Origin: Litoditis marina
Lineage: Eukaryota; Nematoda; Chromadorea; Rhabditida; Rhabditidae
DNA length: 64,000 nucleotides
Assembly: GCA_964036275.1 (NCBI GenBank)
Contig: OZ038439.1
Coordinates: 5,906,169 to 5,970,168, forward strand
Direction: 5' to 3'
The translations under genes and the position numbers were made by a program. Every line of letters begins with the position of its first letter. Position 1 is the first letter of the stretch. Shown here one piece after another: positions 1 to 11,800 of the stretch. Below the pieces are notes generated by a model that worked only from the letters and a program-made list of their open reading frames with translations, searched no databases and was not told the origin of the DNA.

Positions 1-1652
1 ATGATTTGTTGATTTTTCATGGCATATGTTCATATGTACAAGCTATGTTCGAAATTTGAACAAAATTGATTAAGTTTGAGCCGAGTTATGACGTTATGCG
101 CTTCATGCAGACTTACAATGAGAATCATGAAATGCACAGTGTGAAGGGACTGTGAACTGACATGAATACCACCTAGTGTAATAACTAATGGGATATTTAA
201 TTCAGTTACTCGACAAACTCGTTCTCTTCAGGTATTCGTATTCCAATGTTCCCCCTCCTATTACTTCGTCCAACAATCGAATGTTCTTGATATTCACCTC
301 TGATTATTATGCGAGTTATACTGGATTCAAAGCTACGTTCACGACCGTTTCACAATTCCCATTGTGATCGCCTTCGCACTTTGTTCCAATATGTTGCTCG
401 AAGAACATAATTTTTTTTCTATTATTATATATTTGTTTTTGTAGAAAAGCGAGTGCTAAAATTAGATAAACAGCAAAAATGGAGACACAACAAACATCGA
501 CAAAACAAAGTTAACAATAAAAATAACCGTGAAAAATAGTAACGGAGTGATAACGGAGTTTTACAAAAAACGGAGTTGTAATAGCCAAAGTTCACTATTA
601 TCTAGGTTTCAACGTATTTCAAGAAACTGAAACGTTACTCTATATTCTCGGAAAATTAAGTCAGCTTTCAGAGATTATTTTACGTATCTAAGTTTCTCTC
701 CAACCGAGAGATGGATTTAGTTCATGAAATGCAAGATTTTTCGTGTATTGGTAATTTTCACTAGGTACCTTCCACATTAAATGTTTTCTCATAACAACAA
801 CAATTGAACAATCATACTACATCGTGTTTCGGTTCAAATAAGAAACCCAACATTGAACAATGATAGTTCATTCAGAGAAAGAAACAACTGTCCGAGTGAA
901 ATATTATTGGGGATCCGTACTTCGAATTCACACGGATACAGTATTCTATCACAGAGGGTAATGACGCGGAATATCTGCTATCTGAAAAAATTTCAATGAG
1001 GAAAATATGATTAAACATTTTCAGAGTGGTGTACATAAAAACGCTCCTCAGGACTGTAATAAATAACGACTAAATAAAGACTTGAAGGGCTGTTTTATCA
1101 TCTTTTTTCAATGAAATTCTTTACCGCGCTGTTTTTGTAGTTTGATTCCGTTCGTTTTGGGCAAGAAACTAAAACAATTGTACGTGCTATATAATTCAAT
1201 CAAACCCCAACTCACGTATATGAAAAAGGTTCTATTGCCTATTATCGATTTATCGATTGTTTTCACATTCCTTTCTTCGATGCAACCAATTGCATTTTTC
1301 CACAAGTAGACTCCACGTTTTGACTCTCAATTGGGTCCGTGTTCTCCTGTGTTTCCTTGGCTCGAACCTGTTATAATGCTTATACTAATATTACTATAAT
1401 GACATTTTTATAATAATATGATATTGTTTTTATTGCACCTGAGCTACATCTTATTCCGGCCGGTCGGTTTATTGTTGTTCTCTCTTTTTCTTCCTGTTCC
1501 TTTTCCTCTCTTTTTTTTTAAAGTTTTTTTTCTTTTTATTATTGTTCTTGGGGTGAATCAAATATGCATTCATTAGTACACATAAACTCCTCAATAGCAT
1601 TATGTTTATTCTATTTAGTGTATGTTCTTCATTTCTCCGATCAATGTTATTA
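1..1652. other. Non-coding stretch 3' of gene A
   Basis: Positions 1-130 resemble the 30.1-kb repeat. From 783 the DNA matches the right inverted arm and includes the degraded coding relic at about 870-1015. No intact gene is supported. Confidence 0.6.
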
Positions 1653-4600
1653 TTAGAGAAACTTCCGTTGGACACTAACCGAACAATATCTCTCCTTCGG
1701 CACATCGCTGACCGGGTGATACCTATCCGGGCACGGGTTGTCTGGGAAAAGAGTTGGGTTTGTTTTACAATTCAAAGTTATTCGGTACATTTTCATATAC
1801 CATATACAAGGAAATGTCAACCTGGATAAGTATAATCTGCCGCATTTTTACTTAACGATCACTTTTTTCACGGTGTCACCAAACTACAACTTAGACTCAG
1901 TCTACTCAGAACAAGCGTCGTTGCAAAACAGTAATGTTTATACAGCGTGGCGGTCATATAGTTGCCAATTTATCCATAAAGACCGCAGAGGGTTCGATTG
2001 ATTGAGCAATGCGGGACGAGCGGTCGTTGATTATCTGCCAGCAGTTGAGAGAGTGAGTAGATCAATGATACGCAGACGAACTGGCCGCTCGCCAAACCCC
2101 GTCTCATACAAAATCGATGGTACGGTGTCCAGAATGGTTTGACAAATCCTATATGTATATTGATATTCTCTCTCGTCGTCTGACGTCTCTTCGGGGCACA
2201 CTGAATCTCTAGATTTGTTGCAATAAAGTTTCGACCAAACGCGAATATGTAATTAACAGAGCGCGTGCCGAGTACTGAGACTCCTACGGTAGGAATTCAA
2301 AACGTTCAACAATTTCAAATTACTTGAATGTTGTCGGAAAGGTCAACGGTTTGGACAAATGGTTCTGTTACCATATTGCAGAGAGTGTAACAAAATGTTT
2401 CCGACAGAGATAAATTTCGCATCAGTAAACAGTTATTACAAAAATTGAATATGTACTGTAGGAGTCTCAGAAGGAACAGCGTAAGCCACCGTAGTTGGGT
2501 CCCTCCTCCACATTCAACGAAAGGGGCGGATATTTAATATAAGAAATTCTTACTTTTTACCCCCACCCTCAAAATTTTGTATTGCAGGGGGTCAAACTAC
2601 AATTTCCCAAAGCAATACAAAGTCAGAAAGGTTGGGGTTAGAAAGTCAATGCTCCCCAGTTTTCGATAGTTCCACCTTTCATCGGAGACTTCATGACTGA
2701 TTTGGCATCGTTTTTGCGAACTCGCTCGAAACTCTCGGAACGCACGGAGAGGTGTTCGGCCTGCGAATGAAACTTGTAAATGCAATTGCAAACTTTCAAA
2801 CGAAATTGCAAATGAAACTTTTATCGAAAAACATCGAAAATGGTTTATGGCATCTATGGAAGTGGAAGTAAGCAGAAACTAGTTTAGACCAGACAATATA
2901 CTCTCGTTCCTAAAAAGAATTTGAACTCCTGCTCTGATATTAGATTTCCGAACTGAATTACATTTATCTATTCACAAAAGTCATGAGTCAAAACTATGTT
3001 CATACTGCAGTCAAGCAATGAACTATATCCTGAAAAGTTCTTAAAACTTCCGAAATATACTACTTCAACGCTCAGTTTCAATGAAAAGGATATTTCTTTA
3101 CCACCAACCCTCAGTGAAGATGCGTCGTCCCTCGTATCCTCACACAAAGACGAGAACTCGATCATCTTATAAGGGACCTCCATCTGAAATGAGATCAATT
3201 GAATCACGTTACGACAGAAAATGGGTGGACAACTATGTGGACTCCAACGAGAAATAGTGAGACAGAACGAGAGACGCAGGACAAAATGAAGGTGCCGGGA
3301 TCTTTTAGCAAACGTACTCTGATTCACTGTTTGGTACAATATTTGGCTTACGCTTATAGCTAAATAGATTGGACAGTGCTTGGTTTTGCTGTTCATATTC
3401 ATCAGATCGGTTGATCAGATCGATAAGTATAATCAAAATAAAATCATAAAATAGGGTAATGGAACATTGACTTTTTAACCCCCCCCCCCCCTCCTCTCCC
3501 CTCCACCTTTCCCAGTTTGTATTACTTTTAGGATACTGCCGTCTTTGGGTGGGGGTTGCAGTACTGCGGAGAGAGAGAGCCAACTTCAGTGGGGGGGGTT
3601 AAAACTCCAATTTGCCTAAGGGTATTTGGAGTGTAGGATTTTAAGAATATACTTCACCCACATCTTTCTGAGAGTTTGGCTGTGTAATATCCTCAGGTAT
3701 GACAACTTCGGCCGACGTAGCGGGCTGAAATTTTTTTTCTGTTTTTGAATACAACTTCTTAGAAAATTAAACTAAGATGAATATTCAACGTCTCCAAACT
3801 TTGGGTGAATAGATGCAGCAGCATTTTTCACCTCTTCCGCCAACCTTTAATCTGGAGCGGTCGTTCTATTGTACGAAGAGTAAGTTCAATAGCCACGTGA
3901 AGTCAGCATTCTAATGAGGCATCGTGCACTTTGTCATCGCACGTTTCTGAGTTCTGCTGTGTTTCACATGACTGTGCATTTGGCTAATAGTATAAAACGC
4001 TCGTTTCAATAAACGATAAGTTACCTCTCTCGACTCTCTCGATCTCATTTGATCCGGCACCGCTTCTGCTGATTTTTCGAGCGGTGACTGAAAAAGTAAA
4101 ATAAAATTGAGAAATTAAAAAGTGGGACAAAATCTTCTAATTGGTTGAGGTCAAAAGCAGAAGCGCCACGACAATCAATATTCCATGCGTTTTTAGTTGA
4201 TATATGTGCATGCAAGGGCCTCATTTCATAGTTTTGATATGTCGAGAGATGATACTGCACTCAGAATTTTGTCATCCCTACATTTTCCAACGAGCTAGAA
4301 TAACTAATGAATAATAAATGACGTTGGTCACATTGGTTTGGCTTCATTTAAGCTTGACTTAGAGAGAAAAATATTTGTCGATTGAACTTTCACCTTTGAG
4401 TCGGTCTTCTTCTGGTCTTTCTGTTCTTTCTCTTTCCTATCGGCATTCTGAAAACAGTGAAATGTGAATATTTTATAGACAAACTGATCTCTCCTCTGTG
4501 AGATAACTTAAATTATACGTTCTTGTATTGTTTGTTGGAGTTCAAAACCAATCAGAAGCAAGTTTTCGAATACACTCCCAAACGTGAAGTCTCGACTATT

Positions 4601-4798
4601 AACTCTTGTTTTTTTTTGGAAAACTTAATTCTCGGGAAAAAAACCATGAGTTACGGATTCGCATAAGGAATTTTTTCGTTGCAATCAAGTTGATTTTCAA
4701 TAACGTACCTTCCGGCTTTTACATGAAATTAATGCCAACATTGTGGCAACCAGAAAAATTGGTAGCAACAGATTTGCGAAAACAGCTGACCACCACAT
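1653..4798 (-). CDS. Gene A: 172-aa single-pass membrane protein, unknown family
   Basis: I do not recognise this family. Seven exons read on the minus strand join in phase: 4798-4709, 4447-4394, 4087-4025, 3724-3662, 3183-3109, 2760-2676 and 1741-1653 (TAA). The chosen ATG lies 8 nt after a TTTTCCAG acceptor at 4807, a good trans-splice site. Residues 5-25 are hydrophobic (one membrane or signal-anchor segment) and end in CKSRK. The rest is polar: a Lys/Glu-rich stretch, then EVPYKMIEF (ITIM-like V-x-Y-x-x-I), then a C-terminal block NPCPDRYHPVSDVP. The first five introns are phase 0. A paralogue of equal length at 37942-40548, opposite strand, agrees at roughly 141 of 172 residues, and the conserved frame and exon borders support real coding. 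A 60-nt open block at 5031-4972, also conserved in the paralogue, may be an upstream or untranslated exon. Function is unknown; a membrane-anchored cytoplasmic tail is inferred. Confidence 0.72.
1983..2158. repeat. Dispersed repeat, family 5
   Basis: GCAGAGGGTTCGATTGATTG to CGATGGTACGGTGTCC is shared with 9787-9963 at high similarity. Not coding. It lies in the last intron of gene A. Confidence 0.8.
2274..2471. mobile_element. Short inverted-repeat element, family 6
   Basis: ACTGAGACTCCTACGGTAGG and TACTGTAGGAGTCTCAG form inverted ends. A second element with the same ends is at 6083-6404, and single ends occur near 8550 and 32760. Confidence 0.7.
3866..4002. mobile_element. MITE-like element, family 2, third copy
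   Basis: GAGGCATCGTGCACTTTGTC, GTTTCTGAGTTCTGCTGTG and a CACATGACTGTGCATTTGG end are shared with the copies at 10.2 and 11.1 kb. It lies in an intron of gene A. Confidence 0.7.
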
Positions 4799-5814
4799 TG
4801 AGAACTCTGGAAAAGATGAGATTTGAAAATTTTAAAATAGCATATTACCATTCTTGGAATTTGTGAACCAGGCAAAAGCAGTCATTTTTCGCTCAAAATA
4901 ATATAGAAATAAACTTTTGAACACAATTTAATAGGATCTGGAAAAAACAGTCACTTACCGGCAGAAGTTAGTATTGCAGCCGCCGCTCAGAAGTTTTGAT
5001 TTGAAATCGAACCAATGTCTGGAAAAACAAGAAGATCATTTCACGTGAAAGATTTCATAACTCTGACGTCTCAGTCTACCTCCAACTTTCGAGTTTTCAG
5101 AAAGATCAAACTTCGAGTCCACGGAAACCTGTTTGGAATGTCTGGAAGTAACTTTCATTTCTTAAAAAGAAAACCCAGCTCAGTTGGCTAGAGCTCAACA
5201 AAGAATCTAGCTGCTCAGAAAACGTTCAATAGGGTTCTAGAAAGAGCAGATTGAAACGGGGTATGTTGATTGACCAGAAGTGATTGTAGTTCAAGCCTGG
5301 GTCGTGCTTGTCATCACTGAACATTAAGCCGTACTCAATGAACACAACTCGTGGTGGCTCTTTAGAGAGAAAAGTGTCACTGACACTTTTGTGCAGGATA
5401 ATTTAATTGTTTATTTATTCATTTATCTACATTCAAAGAATGTGGCACTCGCTCATCAGAGATAAAAACACGAGGTGAAAAAATAAAGTAAGACCAGAGT
5501 GGTAAGTGGATTCTAACACGAAGCGTTTAAAATTCACATTTGGAGCATCGTCCAATCTCACAGCAAGTGTCTTGTTTTTCTAACTTTTCTGTAGCCTTTT
5601 TCAAACACGGCCAGTTTGAATAAGAAAAAGCGTTTTCACGTGATTTTCCTGCAAACAGGATTTTCCTGGAAAGTCTGCGCAACACGTCAGTGCACACAAT
5701 CTTGGTTGTAAAGGACTGATTTGAATAGAGAAGTACACGTTTTTACGTGCACTTCACAATGCACGAAACATTCGATGGTTGGTTGAATCTCATTTCTTGC
5801 TCTACCTGCCTATA

Positions 5815-8800
5815 ATGCAGCCTGAGACACCATGCTCTCAATATGGCTCCACTCTAACGGTAAATTGTTATTGTTTGTTGCTTATCTTCATTGTATAAAC
5901 TACACATCCGAGTTCAGTAATGACAACCTAAATGTAATATGATCAAACCATAAGCATAGCAGAACATAGCATTTTGAATTGTGAGTTCCTATGATGTTAT
6001 GTGTTGTATTTGTAGTTTGATCCCGTCAAACCTGGATTACAATTGAGACATTTTGCCGTGTTAGTATAGTCGTCATCTTTCCTACTGAGACTCCTGCAGT
6101 ACACTTTCGGGGAACATTGACTTTTTACCCCCCACCTTTCTGAATTTGTATTGCGTTTGGGGAATTGTAGTTTGACCCCCCCCCCTCTCCTAGATTTTCA
6201 GGTTTTAGCTTGGGTGGGAGGGTTGAAGTGCTACGGGGGGGGGACTCAACTAAAGTGGGGGGCGATATCGTTGTTTTCTAAAAACTTCAACTTTATCAAA
6301 GGATAGTTCGAACACTTTTTTCTTATAGGGATCAGACTCAGAAAATATTAGCGTCACTAAAACAAACTTGAATTTTTGTAATCCCACTGTAGAAGTCTCA
6401 GTAGGAATGAAAAAGACTATAGTTAACCAGATCTGACTAACTTCATTCCGAAAACCATTTGTTTCTCCTCCCCAACATATCTTGATACGTCTTCGATTCG
6501 CAACTTTATACGACTGTCATACAGAAGATTGATAAAATTGTTATTACCTTTCATCCAGTCGACACTCTTCCAGGTGAAACCGTCTTCTAGTCGGTTCGAA
6601 GAAGATCCCCTCAAAACCGAAAGGGCCACTTCTTCAAGGGCTGTCGATAAGGCGGTGAAACCGGTGAAGGGAAAACCAAAGGGCCGGTTAGTATTCTTTT
6701 TTTGACAAAACACTATAGTTCTCTCTATTTTTTGCGGTTTCGGAAGAATGTCAATGCTTATTTGAATGACTGATTTACATAGGACACAATGAATGCCGTA
6801 TCTTACCTTTTAGCTGGAATCAAGTGGTGCCGAATGTACAATCGTGTCAGGATGGTGGGTTTTACCATTACCCTCAACCATAAACCGAAAAGGCATTAGT
6901 TTCTATTATTGGAAGTTTTAAGTAAAATGTTTCAACATGCTTGAAAGCAATGTTTTTGAACACTTTGACTGTTTACAGATGGCTGGTTACCCCCGCGAAA
7001 ATTATTGTTTTCCTGGAAGTTCTGCTGTTGATCCTCATGGGTGGATTCTCCATGTGGAATGTTCTCAAGTACAATCTGGTTGACGTCAGTTTTACTCATC
7101 CTTTTTGTATCATTTTTTCTGAGAAACATAGATAGTTTACCCGATGTGATTCAGTTTCAACAAAATTCCCCATTCCAGCGTGAAGGCTGGGAGTTTTTGG
7201 CCGAGCCGGCCGCCCAACATTTCGAGTCAATTTCTATTTCAAGCAACTCGGAAACGTGTAATGAGTTGACCAGGTGAGCACTGATTTACATAATACACTA
7301 GTTTAGTTGGAAAGTTTGTGAAAGTAGGCGTTTTCCGTTCAAGGATAGAGTTTTGTTTTTCTATGTGAGATATAGAGAGCTAGGTATAGTAGAGTTCACA
7401 CTTTGTTCTAGAACAGAAAGCTATTTTCATTAGTTACATTGGCGGTAAAGTGAATAGTAACACTCGGCCACATGGTTGAAGCTTCTAGGATAGTTTGAAG
7501 TAACTGGGGAGGGGGGGGGGTAGTAGTAAAATACCTAATAAGACCTCATGTCAGTAGTTCAGCCCCATATTGTTCAATAGGATCCCATTGAACACAGGGC
7601 TGAATTAGTATGCAGAAGGCTAATTGTTGGTTGGACTTAACTTTTGCCTAGTATTCGTAACCATTACAATACATTTCTCAATATCCTCATCTACAGATTA
7701 TATGCGATGGAACACCACCACATGGCCACCGTCGCCCTCTACATGCTGCTCTGTTTGGATGCGGCTGAGCCCCAAGCAAGTGGAATGGGCGGGGCCTCAG
7801 TGCTGTTATACGCAGACGCGTGAGTATAGTTATCACCATTTATACGTATAGATTACAGTACTTGTCTAGTTTCTAGAATAGAAGTAGATTATTAGCAGTA
7901 GCACTGAAAATGTGTAGCTTTTATCTTTTATACGTTGTGAATACGGTACTTGATTCAGAAGCAAGTCGTTTTTCTCCAGATTTCCACGTTATTTATACCC
8001 CTCAATTCATTCATTCAAAATTGTGTCAAAAACTTTTTTTTTAGAAAAACGGGGGCTTGCAACAAATCGCTTGGTTTCACTCCGATCGCCGCCGAATTTC
8101 TCGATCATTTCATCACAAAAATCAGAGCAAATTCGTTGAACGAACACATGGGTACGAGTTTCTGCTCTGTTTTCGATGATTTCAGCAGTTTTGCTGTGTT
8201 TTCTGTAGTTTTTTTTCATTGATTAGGAGTTGTGTGTAAAGCACGATTTCTGTATGCATGATTCTCCTTCTATACTTCGTTTCACCAATCGATGTCCTCC
8301 TACAGTAATTCGTCAAACATCAAGAGACTTTTTCTAATGAACAGTTCATTATTTCGGTTGCAAACCTCTAGAGTTTTGGCAGCAAAAGTTCGAGAAAAAA
8401 TATATCAAAAACCAACACACCAAAGTTTGACCTGGAAGTTCGAGCATACTACTGTAGAGGGTTATAAGCGGGTGGAACAAACTATTCAGTTGTGGTCATT
8501 TTCACGTAAAATGTGTGAACAGAGAACGAGATGAACGTTTTTCAATCATACTGTAGAAGTGTCACTGGGAATGGTTACGATTATCGATCCAACCCCTAAA
8601 TTAAGTATCGTCGATTTCCGCGTTTCGCGCCTTGGAACCTCTGCTTCTCAATCTGGAACTATGAAAGTAGCTTAGACGCCAGACTATAAAGTATAAAGTA
8701 CAGAGTACAAAGTATAGACTTTTTTTATTTGTATAAATCTAGTTCACACTTCCAGGATTGTCTGCACAGACCACTCCCGGACATATCATTTCAATCATGC

Positions 8801-11800
8801 GAATTGTCGAACTGCTCGAAAATGAACCGAACCCCTACAGAGCTTTCGATCATTTGAACCAGGAGGTCGGTTTCACTTATCTCTCTTTCTCTCGCTCTCT
8901 TCATTTCTCTTTTTTTCATGGACTCTTTCACTCTCTCGCTTTTTTTCGGTCTAACTCAATCTTCTTTTCTATTTCAGTTTCACAATTTTTCTTGTTCTCT
9001 CTATTTTGCTCTTTCGCTATTCTTTCAGATTCTTACTCATACTTCTTTCTCTCTCATTCTCACTCTTTCTTCTTCTCTCTCTCTTTCTACCACTATCACT
9101 GTCTCGATTTCTCTGTCTTATTCTCAACCTACTTTCCTTCTATTCCAGCTCCTGATGTCCCTCCGTTTCCCCATAACGAAGAGAATTTTGGACGCCCTCA
9201 GAGAAGGCAACGTCGTCCAGCAAATGCAGTATAGAAAGGCGTATACGTGAGTACAAAGATCAAATATCAATTTTACTTTGATCTCGACACAATCCGTAGT
9301 TCATACAGTGTAAAAAGTCATCACCTTGTAGTTTGATATCGAACCACTCTTTAATCCAAGACTTTCGCCTGAAAAGCAACAGGATCCAATCACAAAGCCA
9401 GTGGGATGAAGGAACATACAGTCGTTATCGGGAGAGTACGAATCCTTGTTATCTTTGTTCTGAAAAAAAGCAGTTCTCTGCGAATGGCCATCTACCGGAG
9501 CGAGAGAGCGTTGAGGTCAACGAGGCGCAGACAGGCTGAGACAGTATGCGTTTCTCGAACCTGCACACGATCTCGTCACGGCCGTATGCTGAAAGATCCC
9601 GGCACCTTCTCCCATCCTGCGTCTCTCGCTCTACGTCACTAGTTCTCGTCTCTTACATGCCGGTCGGATGTGAGAGCAGAGAAATAGCGTATGATTGAGG
9701 AGACGCAGGATGGAATGAAGGTGCTGGGATCTTTTAGCATACCAGAAATCAGATGTTTCCAAGTTATAATCGCCATCTCCCCCATACAGACAGCAGAGGG
9801 TTCAATTGATTGAGCGATGCGGGGCGAGCGGTCGTTGATTACTTGCCAGCAGTTGCGAGAGTGTGTAGATCAGTGATACGCAGACTGGCTGGTCTCTCGC
9901 CAAACCCCGCCCATTACAAATTCGATGGTACGGTGTCCACAACGGTTTGACCAATCCTATATCATGTTTTTCCAGTCATTTGTCCAAGAAAAGGCACTCG
10001 ATTGTGCGAATGTTCACCCCAGAGAATTTTCTCGAAGAAACCAAGATCTTGGTGCAACAAATGAAACCAGTTCTTGTTAATTTGCCCATTCATCAGGTTC
10101 GGTTTATTGAAGTTGTTACATTCTATAATATTTATTTAACACATTTAATACCTAAGCTACACATCTTCACCAGTTCTTCAGTTGTGGTGACATGTTGTTC
10201 CGTACTATACTAGAAGTGAATTGAATAGTCACGTAAAGTTAGTATACTAATAAGGCATCGTGCACTTTGTTGTTGCACGTTTCTGAATTCTGCTGTGTTT
10301 AACATGTTTCACGTGACTGTTCAATTGACTAACAGTATAAACGTGAGCCGCTTTCAAATAGTCGGAAAATTCAAACATTTCTAGATTAAAACAAATTGCC
10401 GTGTGCAGTGATAGAACCTACGCAGGTCGTATTCATCATCCCGGTGTTTGATCCCAACCTGCATCTCTATCAAACACACACTACTTCTCTGATCGCACAT
10501 CCTGTTGGGAATGTTGCGAAATAGCGCGCTAAAGTGAGAGACGCTGGATGGGATGAAGATTTAGGGATGTTCTAACACAAGTACTCCGTGGAAAGCAATC
10601 ATACAAACCCATTTCGTCTAAATTGGTTACATGTTTCTTCTATTTACAGTAACTTAAACTGTTCATAGTTCAATAGACGTCCCATTTCACAATGAAAAAC
10701 GCCAGACACCAATATTTGCTCGTCCTACAGCGGTGCTATGCTGATTTCAAGTAGTGACAGAAGTGTATTTTACTTAAATATAACGGTCTATTTAAGTAAA
10801 GCTATAATTCATTCTCCATTCTTGTACACAACGTTTTTCTCAGCTGCTGAAGCTAATCAGAGACAGTCATGGTTTGGTGTCCTCCCTTCTTAAAGAAGGA
10901 CGACTATCTGGTCCAATCCCAACGCTTCAGTCTTTTGAACTGCAATAAATTTTTCGATTGCAGTTTGAAGGACCGATGACACGTGATTGGTCCACATAAT
11001 CGTCCTGCTTTCAATTTTGTGATTTACCAATAACCTGCATAATTTCAGATACAAAATTTTCTAGCACAGTACGGTCTGGTTACTACGGTGAACGGTGAGA
11101 CTCCATTGAGCATCTGTGATTATACTAGAAGTAAATTGAATAGTCACGTAAAGTGAGCATTCTAATGAGGCATCGTGCACTTTGTCATTGCACTTTTTTG
11201 AGTTCTTTTGTGTTTTACATGTCGGACGTGACTGTGCATTTGACTAACAGTATTAGCATCTGATGATGAGAAAAAGTGTAATCACTTGTTCCATCCATTT
11301 GACTGCAACATTCTCCTCAATCACGGAAAACTACTTTTACTTTGCTTCAAAAGCATTGAGAAGTTCAATTGTGAATTGTAGCAGTCTCACTAAAAATGGT
11401 GAAGTTTCAACATAAAACTGTAAGGCGGGGGTAAAAGTAAAAGATCAAAAACGGGACTATTATCTTTTTGGAAAGAGAACTCTGTTGAAACGTTCATTGC
11501 ATTTTCTCGCACTTTTTTGTTTCTCATCTTTCTCTTTGCAGGCAAAGTGCCGGCTTTTGTGAAGAATGAGGTGATGCATCTGTTCGGTTCGTGGAAAGAC
11601 AGTCCGGCGGAGAGGACCCAAATGTTTTCCGGGACACTCTGTTCTACTTCTTTCCGGTCAACCGAGAGATGGAACTCGACCGGAGAATTTCTGCAGCAGA
11701 TGCTGTCCCGACGAGGAGGTATTCATGAAATATACAGTTAGAGTAATCAAAATGTTTAATAGAATGAAGTTGATACATTAATTATTGAATGAACTGAAAA

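Noticed and set aside
8758..9234. 158-aa open frame through a GGT intron
   Set aside because: The middle is a TTCTCTCT-rich intron between two well-supported exons; the frame is open by composition only.
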